Under the pieces are notes generated by a model. It was not told where the DNA came from. It did no database searches and saw only the letters and a program-made list of their open reading frames with translations. From NCBI GenBank assembly GCA_025201365.1, contig JAIXMF010000011.1:372001-436000 (forward strand): 64,000 nt of DNA, given 5' to 3'. Position 1 is the stretch's first letter; each line of letters opens with the position of its first letter. The DNA comes from Syncephalis plumigaleata. Lineage: Eukaryota > Zoopagomycota > Zoopagomycetes > Zoopagales > Piptocephalidaceae. Positions 1 through 12,545 of this stretch are shown here, piece after piece. The position numbers were made by a program, and so were the translations under genes.

Positions 1-3000
1 TGTCTAACGCATCGAGTGCCGGTGGCGGATTGGCCAAATCATCGGCCAACGATGGCTTCCAAATCAACAATCGTGTCCGTGTCGAGTCGATGAATATCGA
101 GGGTACCTTCGCTTCCTGGGTTCAACGCACTTTAAACCGGGTACATGGGCTGGCATTGAACTCGACGACGAGGGTGCCGGCAAGAATGATGGCTCCGTGG
201 CCGGACACGTCTATTTCACATGTCCACCACAGACTGGCATATTCGTGCTGGCGTCGAAACTTTCCGCGCCAGCCAATAATGATCATGGCGGTGCACCACG
301 CGGTGGACTTCGTGGTCCTTCCGCCGGACTTCGTCGACCGAGCACGGGAGCAGCAGGCATTCCAGCACCCGGCAAACCGTTAAACTTCCGACCAGAATCG
401 CGTGCCAGTCGATTCGTCGGCATGAGTGCGCAACAGTATAAACGACGCTCGCTCATGATGACCGACGACGACGATGGATATCGACCGGGTACACCGCAAG
501 CTGCCGGAACACCCAATCGTAGTAAAGCCGGGCACGGTGCCAATGGCTGGGACTCCGTAGCGGTCTTAACGATGGTATGAACGACGATAGCAACCCGGCA
601 TATGGAGATTTAGCGGCACTCAACGGAGGCGGCAATGAAGAGGATGGCATACCTAATGGCACCAATGGCGCGAGCTTTGATTCAGCAGAAGCACAAAAGA
701 TGCAAGCACGAGCAGAAGTGCTGGAAGCAGAGAATCGACTACTCCGTCTAGAGGTGCAACAAGGTAAAGCACGATTGGCAGCAGGCGAACTATTAGAGCG
801 TGGTATTGTCGGTGAAGCGCATGCTATGCTCGGTCGCGACGAGGAGGTGGCATCACTGCGCGAGCGAGTGGACCGATTAACGCGCGAGAAGAGCGAGGTG
901 GAACAGGAAAGAGAACGATTACGCCGCGAGGTGACCGATCGCAAACGACAAAGCACGACATCGACATTGGCTCATGTGGAAGATGGCGAGCAATTGCTAC
1001 GACTTACCGAGGCATTGGCAGAACGCGAGTCGCGTATTCGTGAACTGGAACAAACCATTACTGAACTAACGAAGCGTGTGGAGGAAGCCGAGTCAGCTGC
1101 CAAAAACGCAACACCACAAGAAGATGTCGAATCTGTGAAAGCACTACGACAACGAGTGGAGGAGTTGGAAGAGGCGATGCATGAGACGGATCAAATGCTG
1201 GCACAAAAGGAAGACGAGGAGCGAGAGTTGCGCGAACAACTAGAACGTCTAATGCGTGAGCGTGACTTTGATGATGCTCGACGCAGCCATGAAGGAGGTG
1301 ACGTGGAACGACAACAGGAACGTATTCGAAGCTTGGAACGAGAACTAGAGGAGAAGTCGGCGGAAATGGGACAGTTGTCAGCGCGACTCGATCGAATTAG
1401 CACGGAACACGAGAAGGAGAAGGCCACCCTCGAGGAGACCATTAAGCAGCTACGTGCCGCCGGTCAAGAAACCATCGAGTTGTACGAGTCAAAGTTGCAA
1501 GCGCTACAACAAGCGGGCAAAGATGCGATGGCACTAATGGACGACGAGGGTGTAGCCGAGCGTACGGTGTTAACCGAGCAGCTTAATGCGGCCCAGGATG
1601 AAATACAAGAGTTACGCATGGCTGGCGCGGAAACCATCGAGGTATACGAGATGCGAGTGGCCGAGTTGAAGGATGAACTCACCAAGGTGCAGGCTTCCAA
1701 CGGATCAGGAAGCGAGGCAGATGCCGCACTACGACTACAATTGGAGGCGGCGCGTGAGGAGATACGCGCGGTGCAAGAAGCGGCCGCTGTTCGTGAAACG
1801 GAAATGGAGACACGTCTACAGGAGGCGAAAGCTAGCGGAGTCTTGTCAGATAGCCAAGGGACGATCATCCAGCTGCAAACTGACCTGGAGGCTGCATTGG
1901 CGGAACGATTACGATTAGCTGAACAGGTGGCCACCCTAAAGACTCAGGCGCGTGAACTGAAGAACTCGAGGAACGATCTTGAACAGCGTATCGTTGAGGC
2001 GGATCAAGTGCTCGAGCAAGCGCGTGTCAATGCAAGACACTCGATATCCTCGATGGACGACATTATGCGTGATCGTGATGCGGAACTAAACATGATCGTT
2101 AAGGAGAAACTAGCATTAGAGTCGGAGGTGAAGCAACTACGCCAATCGCTAGAGGATGCTCGTCACGAACCAGTCGATAACGAGGAGTTGAACGCATTAC
2201 GCGAAGAACTCGAGGATCTACGCGTCCAGCTTAAGGATGCCAACAATGCCAAGTCGCTTTCGTCGAATGCAACGGCGAACGGTGACGATGGAGCAGCTCA
2301 ATCCGCCGAACTCCAGCGAAGAATCGACGAGTTAACGCAAGAGAATCGCGAGGCTAAACAGGAGAATCAACGCTTACTCGAGGTGCAAGCGTCGCTATCC
2401 GAGGCACACCGACAAGTGGAGAGTGAATGCTTGAAACTCATGGACGAGCTGGAACGTCTACATAGCGAGCAGCTTAGCATGCCACCTGTGCAATCGGCAC
2501 CCGAGGTTGATGCAGGTATTAAATTGGAGGAGGTACCCGATGATGATCCCGACAACCCAATGCCACCCGAGCAGCGTCGTTTACTCTCTTTGCTCAAGGA
2601 GAAGCAAAGTGCACTGGAATCGCAACAGCGTGCTCATCAGCAAGAACAACGACGCTTGCAACAACGTATTTCCGAGTTGGAACGAGCGCATCGTGCAGAG
2701 GTTGAACAACGCGACAAGGATATCAATGACCTTGAGAACTTGATCGAAAGTAAGATATTCCGTGAGGCGGATCTTGAGGAACAACTAGAACAGCAGTGTC
2801 AACTAGTGAAACAACTACAACAACAGCAACAGCAAGCATCATCATCGGGCTACGGCAATGAGCTGACGGTAGATGGTGCTCAGTCACATGGTATGAATAG
2901 TCGTACCAGTAGTATAGGCCGAACTGGAGCGCGTAGTCCATCGGCCGCCTCTAGCACCGGTCGATCTCGTAATCGTTCTGCCACACGAGACTACTCGCAA

Positions 3001-3640
3001 GTTTATTGTGAGATTTGCGAGGAGGACGGCCACGATATCATGAGCTGTCCAGCGGTATGGGCACGGGTGCCATCAATGGCACGAAACCACCCAAGAGTCC
3101 CAAGAATCGATCGACAATTCCTGAAGAAGATGAGGCACAATTCGATCGCACGGTAAGTATGGGTTCATTTGCACGTTAATTATTTATTGGTCATTGCATT
3201 GTCAATGTGTATGTGTACCTACATTATGACATATGGATATTACCTTTTGTTTGTTTATTTCTTACATTTGATTCCTACATATACAACATCACCGAAATAG
3301 TTAAATCGGTTGTGTGTGCGTGTATGTGTTTACTAGTTGAACTATTCATTTACAGTGGTTATAATGATAATAATTACTACTACTACTACTACTACTACTG
3401 TACTATTATTTGTGTATTCAGTGTTATAATTGTTTGTTTACTTCATATGTATGTACCATTACTACGGATACTAATTCTAATGATTTTGATGTATTTCTTC
3501 AACATAGTATTGCGACAATTGTGAAACATTCGGAGAACATTGGACGGAGGATTGTCCAGCGGAAAGTGAGGTAAGTGAGATATAACATTTATTCATTAGC
3601 CATTACTTGATCAATTAACTATTTGTATTAGATATTCTAA
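1..3640 (+). CDS. CLIP-170/Bik1-like CAP-Gly microtubule plus-end protein
   Basis: The window opens at TG of what is probably the ATG. A CAP-Gly domain lies at about residues 18-75 (key run [20 protein letters not shown]). Then come a Ser/Arg linker, about 750 residues of coiled coil (577-2830), a Gln run, and two CCHC zinc knuckles: [15 protein letters not shown] in exon 1 and [16 protein letters not shown] in exon 2 (3508-3570). Exon 1 ends at 3152 before GTAAGT. A small last exon, 3632-3640, would add IF and a stop, giving a C-terminal E-I-F like the EEY/F tail of CLIP-170. The order CAP-Gly, coiled coil, two knuckles is the CLIP-170 plan, so a role in tracking growing microtubule ends is likely. 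The frame slips by one missing base three times, near 108, 553 and 3052. The protein is about 1075 residues if read through. Family call firm; last exon tentative. Confidence 0.85.
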
Positions 3641-4604
3641 TGAGTATTCATACACTTATATGCATACATATACACGTATGACATAGTGTTGTTGCTCTTG
3701 TTGTTGTTGTTGTTGTTGAACTGTGATGGACAACAAATATCATCAATTACTATTACTATTACTACATCAATTATTAATTAGTTAATGACGAGAATGATAA
3801 TGCTATAGCTAGTATTAGTCGTGTACTAGTTTCATTAGTTAACTAGCATCAATGATGTAAGCTACTATTTCTTCTTTTGATTGACGTAATTCATTATTAT
3901 CGCATGCCATTCGTGTTTCATCTCGCCTTTACTTTGATCTAATGACGTGCTAGTTCCTTACTCTTTTTCTTTAAGCTTATCCATTATTGATGCTATTTTA
4001 CAATCATTTCCTACTAATATTGATGACATGTATTTTGTATACTGATGTAGCAATAGTAATAGCAAAAACAATGATGATATATCCATTACATACACATACA
4101 TATACAAATATGCACACATTCATTTCCCATACTTATACTACACATCTACTAATATGTAATAAATTAAGTAATGAAACGTAATCGATCCTATTAAAGAAAC
4201 AGAAATTGTATTTGAATATACGATCAATCGAGAGAGAGTAAGTAAGAGAGGGAAGATGGATAGATGAATAGCGTAATTGAAGAGTGAGATGATATAAGGA
4301 AAGGATGACGACGTTGATCGCATGATTAGTAGCGAAAAAAAAACAGATTTATATAATAGATGATGAGTGCATCCCTCGTGAACCAAAAACGTAGATTGAT
4401 TCCTTTAGTGATCACTCATCAGGTTCATAATCTCGGATTAATAATTCAATAGTCAATGTGAAACGAAAACTTTTGATGATGCCTAAAGTGAAGTGTGTGT
4501 GTGTAAGTGAATGAAAGTGAGCTATAATATGTTATATTGTAGTAGAAGTATAGACACTAGATGTGTGTGTAGTTATATAGATAAGACGATATATATAACA
4601 TTCA
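3641..4604. other. Intergenic spacer between converging genes
   Basis: AT-rich spacer between the 3' ends of the CLIP-like and PWWP genes. It holds a TTG/TGT trinucleotide run at about 3698-3718 and short GT runs. The small ORFs here are compositionally simple and show no motif. I see no gene. Confidence 0.6.
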
Positions 4605-6876
4605 TTATGTAGCTGTCGATGTCATATTACTGCTTTCATTCTGGACGGCGGTTACCGTAATTGTATTTTCAATAGACGATGATGGCGGTGATGGTGATGG
4701 TGATGTCGTTGCTGTAACTAATGTAGATGCTGTCGTCGTTATCTGTTCTACACTAGTCATTGCTGATGTAGTTGTACTCGTTGCAACTGCTTCACTCATA
4801 TTTGTATCTGCTAATGGTTCATCATTCTTGGTAGTAGCAATAGTAGTATTAGTAGTAGTAGTAGATGTTATAGGTGTGATATCCATAGCATCTTTTGTTA
4901 TTTGATCATCATTGTCATTATTCGACATAATCGTACTTGATATCTTTTCTTCTTTCATTACTATTGAGTCTACTGGTGTTGCAATACCCTTACTGTTGCC
5001 ATTATTATTTGCAGTGCTTACACCATTTGGTTCAGCCTTTGGTTCAGATACATCAGTGTCCATGGCATCTACAATGTTGCTGTTGCTATCATTGCCATTG
5101 CCATTATTGCTGTTGTTGTTGCTGTTAGATACTGGTTTCGTAGTACCTTCCTCTTCTGTCACGCGTATATCTAATCTAGATGGCGTTGAATTCTGATTCG
5201 AATCTACTGACATCTTCGTAGTATGATTGACACTATTCGAATTAGATATTACAGCAGGTGTTGTCGGTGCTGTGGGGGTGACTGGTGATAATGGCGATTT
5301 TGGCGCCCCTTCAAGTAATGTTCGCCATCGTTGCGTTAGTCCACGAGCACGTCCCACTAGATCGACGGGATCATCCGCCAGATTCAATTGTGTAATACGG
5401 CGCATAAGTTTACCAATCTTGGTTTCCTGTACAATGACATTATTATTAGTATGTGTTTCTTGTGTATTCTCATAAAGAAGCTACCATTAATAAGGCAAGA
5501 TCCACTGGAAATACTTCGATATCACCCATAATTGCACCGCATTTCACAAGATCTTCAGGCTAGAGATTGATGCATTATTAGTCAATCTATTATTATACTA
5601 GTAATAAACAAGCTAATTACCTCAATATTCTCTCGTAGCACTATCTTTTGTAATCGATGACGAAGATACATCAAACGACTGTATGGGTTTTCTATATATA
5701 TAAAGATAGACTACTTAGTATTACGTATTTTTATATACTGTAACGCGTAATACTAACCATCTTTCAAGCTGAACTTTCCTGTAACTTTTGGACGTTCACC
5801 GGTACGTGTGGTCGTTTCATTAGGTTTTGGTGTGGTTGGCGGTTGAACATTTAACGAATCCGTGTTCAACTATTATCACATCACATTAGTCGATTTATTC
5901 ATGATATTTCATAGATATGTCATGCTAGTTATAGCTTACCTTTTCCTCGACTTCTGCAGCCTTGCCACGTTTGCTATTACGTTTACGTTCCTTTGTTGCA
6001 TTAGCCGTGTTGTTATCCTCTTCCGAGGAGTAAGCGACTGCACCACGACGTCGTTTAGCTGCCTGACCTCTTCCACGCGGCTCTTTACCACGCTTCAATG
6101 GAGTTACCGCCTTTTTCCTTCGACCTGCCAATGAGCCTCGTCGATTGGTGGTGCTCGTTCCTCTTCCTCCTGATAGTCTTCCTCCTCCTCCTCTTCCTCT
6201 TCGCCTTCCACATCCTCATTGGCATTACGACGACGTCCTGCTCTGCCGGGTTTCTCGTTATGATTACTATTTACTTCGTTATTATTGTCGTCCTCGCCTC
6301 CTCGTCCTCTTCCTCTTCTTCGTCATCTTCGGCCGCATCAGCTGCACGACGACGTTCCTCGAGTACAACTTCAATTTGATCTGGATCAAGTGCTTGCTGG
6401 ATGGCTTGTTCAAAATGCTTATCACGCTTTGGTAATTTCGAGTACTGAGCAAGATGCTCCTGGAACGATCTTAGATTGTCTGGAGCAATCCAACCACTAA
6501 ATAATCGGTGAGTTTATGTTACAATCCACTAATTGATCATATGTCATCACTTACTAGTCAAATGTGCCTAAAAACAATACTGGAACTGATTGCGATCTGC
6601 CTGGAGGCTTGCTTCGTAATACTTCATCCGATAGTTCCTTATCATTCTCCACCTTATTGTTGTAACAAAGCAATAGCGTGATTATTAGTGATTAATATTG
6701 ATATGTATGTATGAGAATACGGGAATATACGCAAAAATCATCATAGCAATTCAGTTAATGCCATCAATCCTGCAATCTTCACGTATCTCCTTCATTGCAC
6801 TTACCCTCGATGGCCAAAATGGATATCCCTTCAATTTGGCCCATACAATATCGCCGGCTGTATGTTGAGTTGGCAT
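4605..6876 (-). CDS. PWWP plus IBD/TFIIS-N chromatin reader (LEDGF/Pdp3-like)
   Basis: Exon 1 (6876-6805) and exon 2 (6652-6555) encode a PWWP domain: GDIVWAKLKGYPFWPSR, then VLFLGTFD joined across an intron to YGWIAP at 6496. A long exon to 5940 is acidic, then Arg/Lys-rich. Four more exons build a helical domain (RLMYLRHRLQKIVLR, PEDLVKCGAIMGDIEVFPVD, ETKIGKLMRRITQL, LTQRWRTLLEG) that resembles the integrase-binding/TFIIS-N fold of LEDGF and HRP2. The last exon ends in a 200-residue Ser/Thr/Asn-rich tail. PWWP domains of this kind bind H3K36-methylated nucleosomes; Pdp3 is a possible yeast counterpart. The acidic/basic exon needs two one-base slips, near 6295 and 6150, each one base short. 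The PWWP call is firm; the second domain rests on pattern. Confidence 0.78.
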
Positions 6877-8581
6877 GATACCTAGTATTTACGTCCAACT
6901 CCCGTAGTAAACTCGATAGTATTACAACTACTCGTGGTTATTATGGATATACAACAGCAGTTATATATATATATAATATACTATAATATACTATAATATG
7001 GATAGGCGGTATGTGATTTACACTGTAGACGTAATCAAATCCAAGCAATTCTAGTAAGCATTCAATGATTAGTTATGAGCAAGTATGCATATATGCATAT
7101 AAAAGAAGCAATAGAGTATACCCTAGCATATACGTGTATTTTACTTACGCGTAGAGAACTTAATAAATCAAGGCTTAATCCTAATTGCTACTAGTTTTTA
7201 CTAACCAACCAACAACACTAACAAGTATTCTCACGTTTACTGCTTCAGTAACAAGTGTACAGTATGCGTATATACGACGAGTTGACGTGGCACCTTGTTG
7301 AAACGGTAAACGTACCACGTAGTTGCAGTCGTAGTAGATAGCTCACAGTAAGTGACCGGAAGAAAAGAAGGAACTTGAATAAAGAAAAATGAAACTTACT
7401 CTTGTGGAGAGAAATAGTAACGACAAAAGGGATAAGAGCAAGGAGGCGATTGGACAATAACAATAACAGAGGCCGTGAATAAATAGATGCGAGTGAGTGA
7501 GTGGAGTGAGTGTGGGTAGGCTGAGTGGATGCGCAAGTACGAGTGCAAGTGGATGTGTGTGTGTGTGTGTGTGACCAATCAGCCAAAGTATAGTTATTAT
7601 TAGGATAATTCATGTGATCATAATGTGACTATATAACTGTTAATCTACTAGGATATCTTCTGCTTGTTGTTCTAATCAGCTAGTAATAATGACATACTAA
7701 TCCTTGTGTATATTCAATACAGTAGTAAAATGGATATTTGTTTACATTGTATACGAATGTTGACATTTAGTGTACACGCGAAGCACCGTCACAAAAACGG
7801 AAAAGTATCAAATGGAATAATGGAGTGTAAGTGATAGAGTGAGTGAATGAGTGAGTGAATGAGTGATGATTAAAACTGTTAAAATTGATTACCCCCTGTC
7901 AATGTGAAAACTACTAGTTCAGTTAACAATATTCATTGATCGTAAAATGAAATAAGTAAAAAAAGAAAACACTTAACATACGCTATAGACAACGTATAAT
8001 AAATATAATGCCTATTAGCATAATGATATATATGTATTTATATACATGAATAATGTAGGTTTACATATTATGCTATAACGTAAAAAGAGACATGGGAGGT
8101 AATGCGAATATCATAAAATTTGATATAGTTAATGGCTAGTGAATAGTAGTAGTAATACTAGTCATTGATAGTGAGTGGGATGATTGTGGCGAAAAAAATA
8201 CTTTTCCTATTTGTTGCCATCCGTCTGCCTTTCCCTTCTTTTCTCCCTCCTCTTTTCCATCCCGGACGGCATTCTTTGCTTCAAAACAGCAACGGCACAA
8301 GGGAACTAGGTAGGTTATTGCTCGCTTGCTGTCTATCAAAGTTACGCGTCTCTAGTAGATATACGCGGCTGGTACGAACAGTTTGCTTGTTCGCCATAGA
8401 GATTCAGCGATACTGGTGGATCTCGCCGTGTACACTACTTTCTACCTCTTTGATCTGAAAGTAAATCCAATACTATAGAACATATAACTAATTTGTATAC
8501 TTTCTCGTATCTTTATTTATCTATCTATTTACTTGCCTGTGTATTTGTTCTCTCTTTCGCCTATACGGATATAGCGTCAAC
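6877..8581. other. Divergent intergenic region upstream of PWWP and eL30 genes
   Basis: About 1.7 kb between divergent starts. It contains a TA run near 6963-6985, a GT run at about 7555-7574, and a less AT-rich block at about 8200-8460 just upstream of the eL30 gene that may be its promoter and 5' leader. The overlapping ORFs at 7245-7613 come from low-complexity DNA. No tRNA or coding signal seen. Confidence 0.5.
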
Positions 8582-9223
8582 ATGGTCGCCATCAAAAAGT
8601 CGGTAAGTAACGACGATATATAAACATGAGCGTGTGGTGTATCTTTATTTATTCGATATTACCGCGCACACATGTACACATACACACGTACACATACACG
8701 TACACCACTTCAAACTCGCGTATATGTGCATATGTGTATGTGTGTATATATACCTCTAATACTCAACTAACTCGTTTATGCGTATCTTTTTAAACATTAA
8801 TAGAAGAAGACCTCTGAGTCTATTAACTCGCGTTTGGCCTTGGTCATGAAGAGTGGCAAGTACACTCTTGGCTATCGCTCCACCCTCAAGACTTTGCGTC
8901 AAGGCAAATGTAAGCTTCTATTAGTAGTCATATGTGATGGAACAATGACGCCACTGCTATAACATACACGCAGCATATAACTAATCTACTCCTATTTATT
9001 CATGACTATAGCCAAGTTGATCATCATCGCTGGTAACTGCCCACCTCTCCGCAAGTCCGAGATTGAGTACTACGCCATGTTGTCCAAGACCAACGTCCAC
9101 CACTACACTGGTAACAATGTCGATCTCGGTACTGCCTGCGGTAAATACTACCGTGTTGGTGTCTTGTCCATCACCGATGCCGGCGATAGTGACATTATCA
9201 AGGCCCAAGAAGAGCAACAGTAA
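8582..9223 (+). CDS. RPL30: 60S ribosomal protein eL30
   Basis: Three exons, 8582-8602, 8804-8909 and 9012-9223, join in frame to a 112-residue protein, the normal size for eL30. Exon 1 encodes only MVAIKKS. Exon 2 carries [19 protein letters not shown]. Exon 3 carries [20 protein letters not shown] and ends with [17 protein letters not shown]. All are conserved eL30 blocks of the large ribosomal subunit. Donors are GTAAGT and GTAAGC; acceptors are TAG. Codon use is visibly biased (many GCC, AAG, GGT), as expected for a highly expressed gene. In budding yeast eL30 represses splicing of its own transcript through a kink-turn spanning the start of the mRNA; the short first exon would allow a similar arrangement here, but I did not identify the motif. 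Confidence 0.97.
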
Positions 9224-9651
9224 AATGGTGTTTTCTTACCTGCTCAACTTATAAACCATTAGCTTTACTTTTAAATGTTTCTCTTTTACATTTCATTATC
9301 GACTTGTTTATTTCGTGCTATGACATTGATGAATGTGTGTATGTACGCGTGATTATTCTCTCTAAAGTCGGGTGAATTAGGATTACAAGTTTCTATTTTG
9401 TTAGTGTGTGTGTGTGTGTGTGTCTATTAGAACGTATTCAATGAGAATGATAATGCACGTATTATATCCATGTCAATTCATCATATAACTAGTTTTATTT
9501 AATGCTATTCAATGGTGTAGTAGCATAGAAATGACGAATGAACGAATGAACAACAATAGATTCATGAATTGATTGATTAATACGCGTGTGTGTATATATA
9601 CGCAATAATCATTTGACAATACAATGGCGACAATGATAATGAGATAATTGA
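9224..9651. other. Intergenic spacer with GT run
   Basis: Spacer between the converging eL30 and FIP1 ends. A perfect GT dinucleotide run occupies about 9404-9423. Nothing else supportable. Confidence 0.5.
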
Positions 9652-12272
9652 TTAATGACGACGTCGATGTGTCGATGATGAAGAAGGAGATCGTTTACGA
9701 TGAGAGCGACTTGTTGTTTCTGAACTACTAGTATCGGTGGTACGTCGTCGTGTTGGTGATCTAGTAATATACACACACACACATAGAATTAATAATAAAT
9801 AATGAGTAGAGTAGACTACTTACCTCGATCGATTACTGCTACGATCTTCACGATGTGAATCACCACTACGACGGTCTCCATGACGTTCTCGATCCTATTT
9901 ATTTATTAATTAATTAGTTAATCATATTGTAATAATAATAATACGTAGATTCCTTACTCGATGTTCACGAGTGGATGAGGGACTACCACTACCGCCACCA
10001 CCTCCTCGTCGATGTCGTTCACCACCACCACCACCACTAGTACTAGATGGTCGATCACGAGAATCACGCGAAGATGCCCGTGTACTAACACCAGTTGATG
10101 CTACAACATCATGACTCGATGATCCGCGTGTATTATGTCGTTCATCAGTTGATTTATCGGTTACTTCCATACCATCACGAGATCCACTACTAGGTACGGA
10201 TCGATGAGATACAGATGATCTATCAATAGCGCCTAGTTAATTACCTATTCGTTATAATGGCCATCCTACTTTACTTACCGTCTTCCACCTCGAGTACGTC
10301 CGGTAGTTTGATTAGATGTTGCAGGTGGTGAGTTACCACTGCCACTACCACTACCACTACCACTATTAGCAACATTGTTACCATCAACATTTGCTGTAAT
10401 ATTGGATTTATCTGGATGGTTAGATCCGCGTGTTATTGTATTAGGATTGTTAGGGAAACCACCTTGATTAAATCCAAGTTGTTGTTGCTGTTGCTGCTGC
10501 TGTTGTTGCATATCAGGTCCAGGAAAGAATGGAATGGTGGTGGCATACCTCCAGACATATCCTAAATAAATGACAATGATATGATTAATAATGTTATACA
10601 TATATATATAACAAATCATTATAAACATACAGGCATAAATACTGGTGGTCTAAATGATGCTTGTTGTTTATCTAATCAATACACGTATATTAATAATAAC
10701 AACACTAGTAAGTTATTCATAATTACCATTTGGATTATTTGGATTATTACTAGTAGTATTAGTGGTACCACTTGTTGGATTATCATTCATACCTAATAAG
10801 ATATATACATTCATTAATAATGATATGAATTGTATACTATTGACAATGACTTACCAGCTGGATTCTGCCATCCTCCTCTTGCTGCTACCGCTGCCATAAT
10901 ATGCGGTGGTGGTGGGAATGGTAGATTAGGCATGCCTGGTATACCCATACCTGGTGGTAATCCCATCATACCTGGTGGCATGCCATGTGGTAGTAAAGTG
11001 GGTGTACTATTAGGCATACCAGTGGATGTAGATGCTTGACCTAGACTGGTTGCCTGTAGCTCTGTCGGTAATTCATGCAAATCACCTTTAGATTCAAGTG
11101 CCTATAATAACATAACAGTGTATTTCTATAGTTATAGTAGATGGCTGTATTATTCTTATACTATTACTACTACTTACATTCATACGTTTCTTAATACTCA
11201 ATTCCTCTCGTATTTGTTTCTGACGTGCACAGTACATACGCCAGGTAGACTCGTCAAATCCATAGTTGAAATAATCAGTTAAATCCGCACCTACAATGAT
11301 AGTAATAATGCATCAATCATGTATCACTACTACAATTCAATATACTAAATGTAACCCTACCAGGTTTACGCCATGGTCGATCCTCTAACGAATCAGGATC
11401 AACATCGTAGATTGATTTGCCATTAAGTTCTGCTACTGCTCGTAGATCAACAGTGCCAGCTTTTACGGTGGTGGTTGTTTTCGTGCCATTTACTTCATCT
11501 AATAGACAATATTCATTAATTACTGTTACTCTCTAACTCATCATATATTGTCTACCTTCTTCTATATCTCCAGTGCCATCTCCAGTACCACCTGCTGTAC
11601 CATTACTTCCACCGGCATTACCACCAGTTCCTGTGGCATTCTTCTGACCTTGATGTTTAAGTGTTACCAATGCCTCTGATCTATGAGATTATTCATTAGC
11701 AATACAAATCAGCTTGACAATCATTACAATTACCGTTTTGCAGGTTCTGTCGGTGCTTCTGCCGTTGTCTCATCGATGACTACTTCGAAATCCTAAATGA
11801 AATGATATATATTAGTGTCATTGAGTATTAATATGTATGTTGATAGTGCATATCATTCTACTTACTGATTCACTGCTTTCATCTTCCTCTTCCTCCTCCT
11901 CTTCTGCTTCCTCTGCTTCTTCTTCATTTTCATCGTTGCCTACTGGTTGATGTGTAGTTGTAGCAGTAGTGGCACTATCTGTTTCCATAGCTGCTGCTGC
12001 TGCTTCTGCTTCTGCCAATTCATCGTCGTCTGCCAAAAAGTTATCACCTATATAGACAAGTAGACAGGCAAGTAATTAGGTAAATATACCTGACTGGTTA
12101 TATCACTACTGATCCTAATACCTGTTGTAGTAGTCGCGGCAGTAGTGTTGAGAGTAGTCGATGAACCGTCATTAGTCGTGTTTACAATAGTAGACGTGTC
12201 ATCGCCATACAAGAAGGCGTCCTCGTCCTCTTCATCAACGAGCAGTGATGTCGCTTGATAGTTTGCAGCCAT
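9652..12272 (-). CDS. FIP1: Pre-mRNA 3'-end processing factor Fip1
   Basis: Start ATG at 12272, stop TAA at 9652-9654, about ten exons. The N-terminal exon is acidic and contains the FLYGD motif typical of Fip1 N-termini. Next are acidic Glu-rich stretches and FEVVIDE. The signature domain is split by introns: [20 protein letters not shown], then [19 protein letters not shown] at about 11290-11230. The C-terminal half is Pro/Met/Gly-rich with nine consecutive Gln (about 10484-10510), and the tail is Arg/Ser/His-rich, RS-like. Fip1 is the poly(A)-polymerase-tethering subunit of the cleavage and polyadenylation factor, acting in the nucleus. It is divergent from the next gene across 273 bp. The DYFNYGFDE core makes the call secure; some exon edges in the tail are approximate. 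Confidence 0.9.
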
Positions 12273-12545
12273 AACGTTCTAGAAAGGATATGCTGAATAG
12301 AGAGAGAAAGAGAGAGAAAGAGAGAAGAAAAACGACACGCTTAATAATAGAAATAAAAAGGAATAGCGAATCTGAGACTAAGAGAGTTCACCACGACGAT
12401 TGGTTTTTGTTTATTTTCATTCTCGATATTTATATATATTGCACTTGTTCGTTAACGTAACTACCACTCGTCAATAGTGTTCTAGTCTATTCTTTATTCA
12501 TATATATATATACTATTGATATTGATTGGTTCTATTACATAGATC
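12273..12545. promoter_or_regulatory. Short bidirectional promoter region
   Basis: Only 273 bp separate the FIP1 start (minus) from the start of the Ser/Gly-rich coiled-coil gene (plus). The interval has a GA-rich run at about 12299-12325 next to FIP1 and an AT-rich core with TATATATA at about 12500-12511 next to the plus gene. A shared promoter is inferred from spacing alone. Confidence 0.5.

Noticed and set aside
577-3156. Treating the coiled-coil ORF starting at 577 as a separate gene
   Set aside because: The frame upstream continues as CAP-Gly and linker once a missing base is allowed, and the CAP-Gly, coil and zinc-knuckle order is that of one CLIP protein.
7245-7613. 122-codon minus ORF with His/Thr/Cys-rich product
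   Set aside because: Translation of a GT/CA run and flanking simple sequence; two overlapping frames are equally open.
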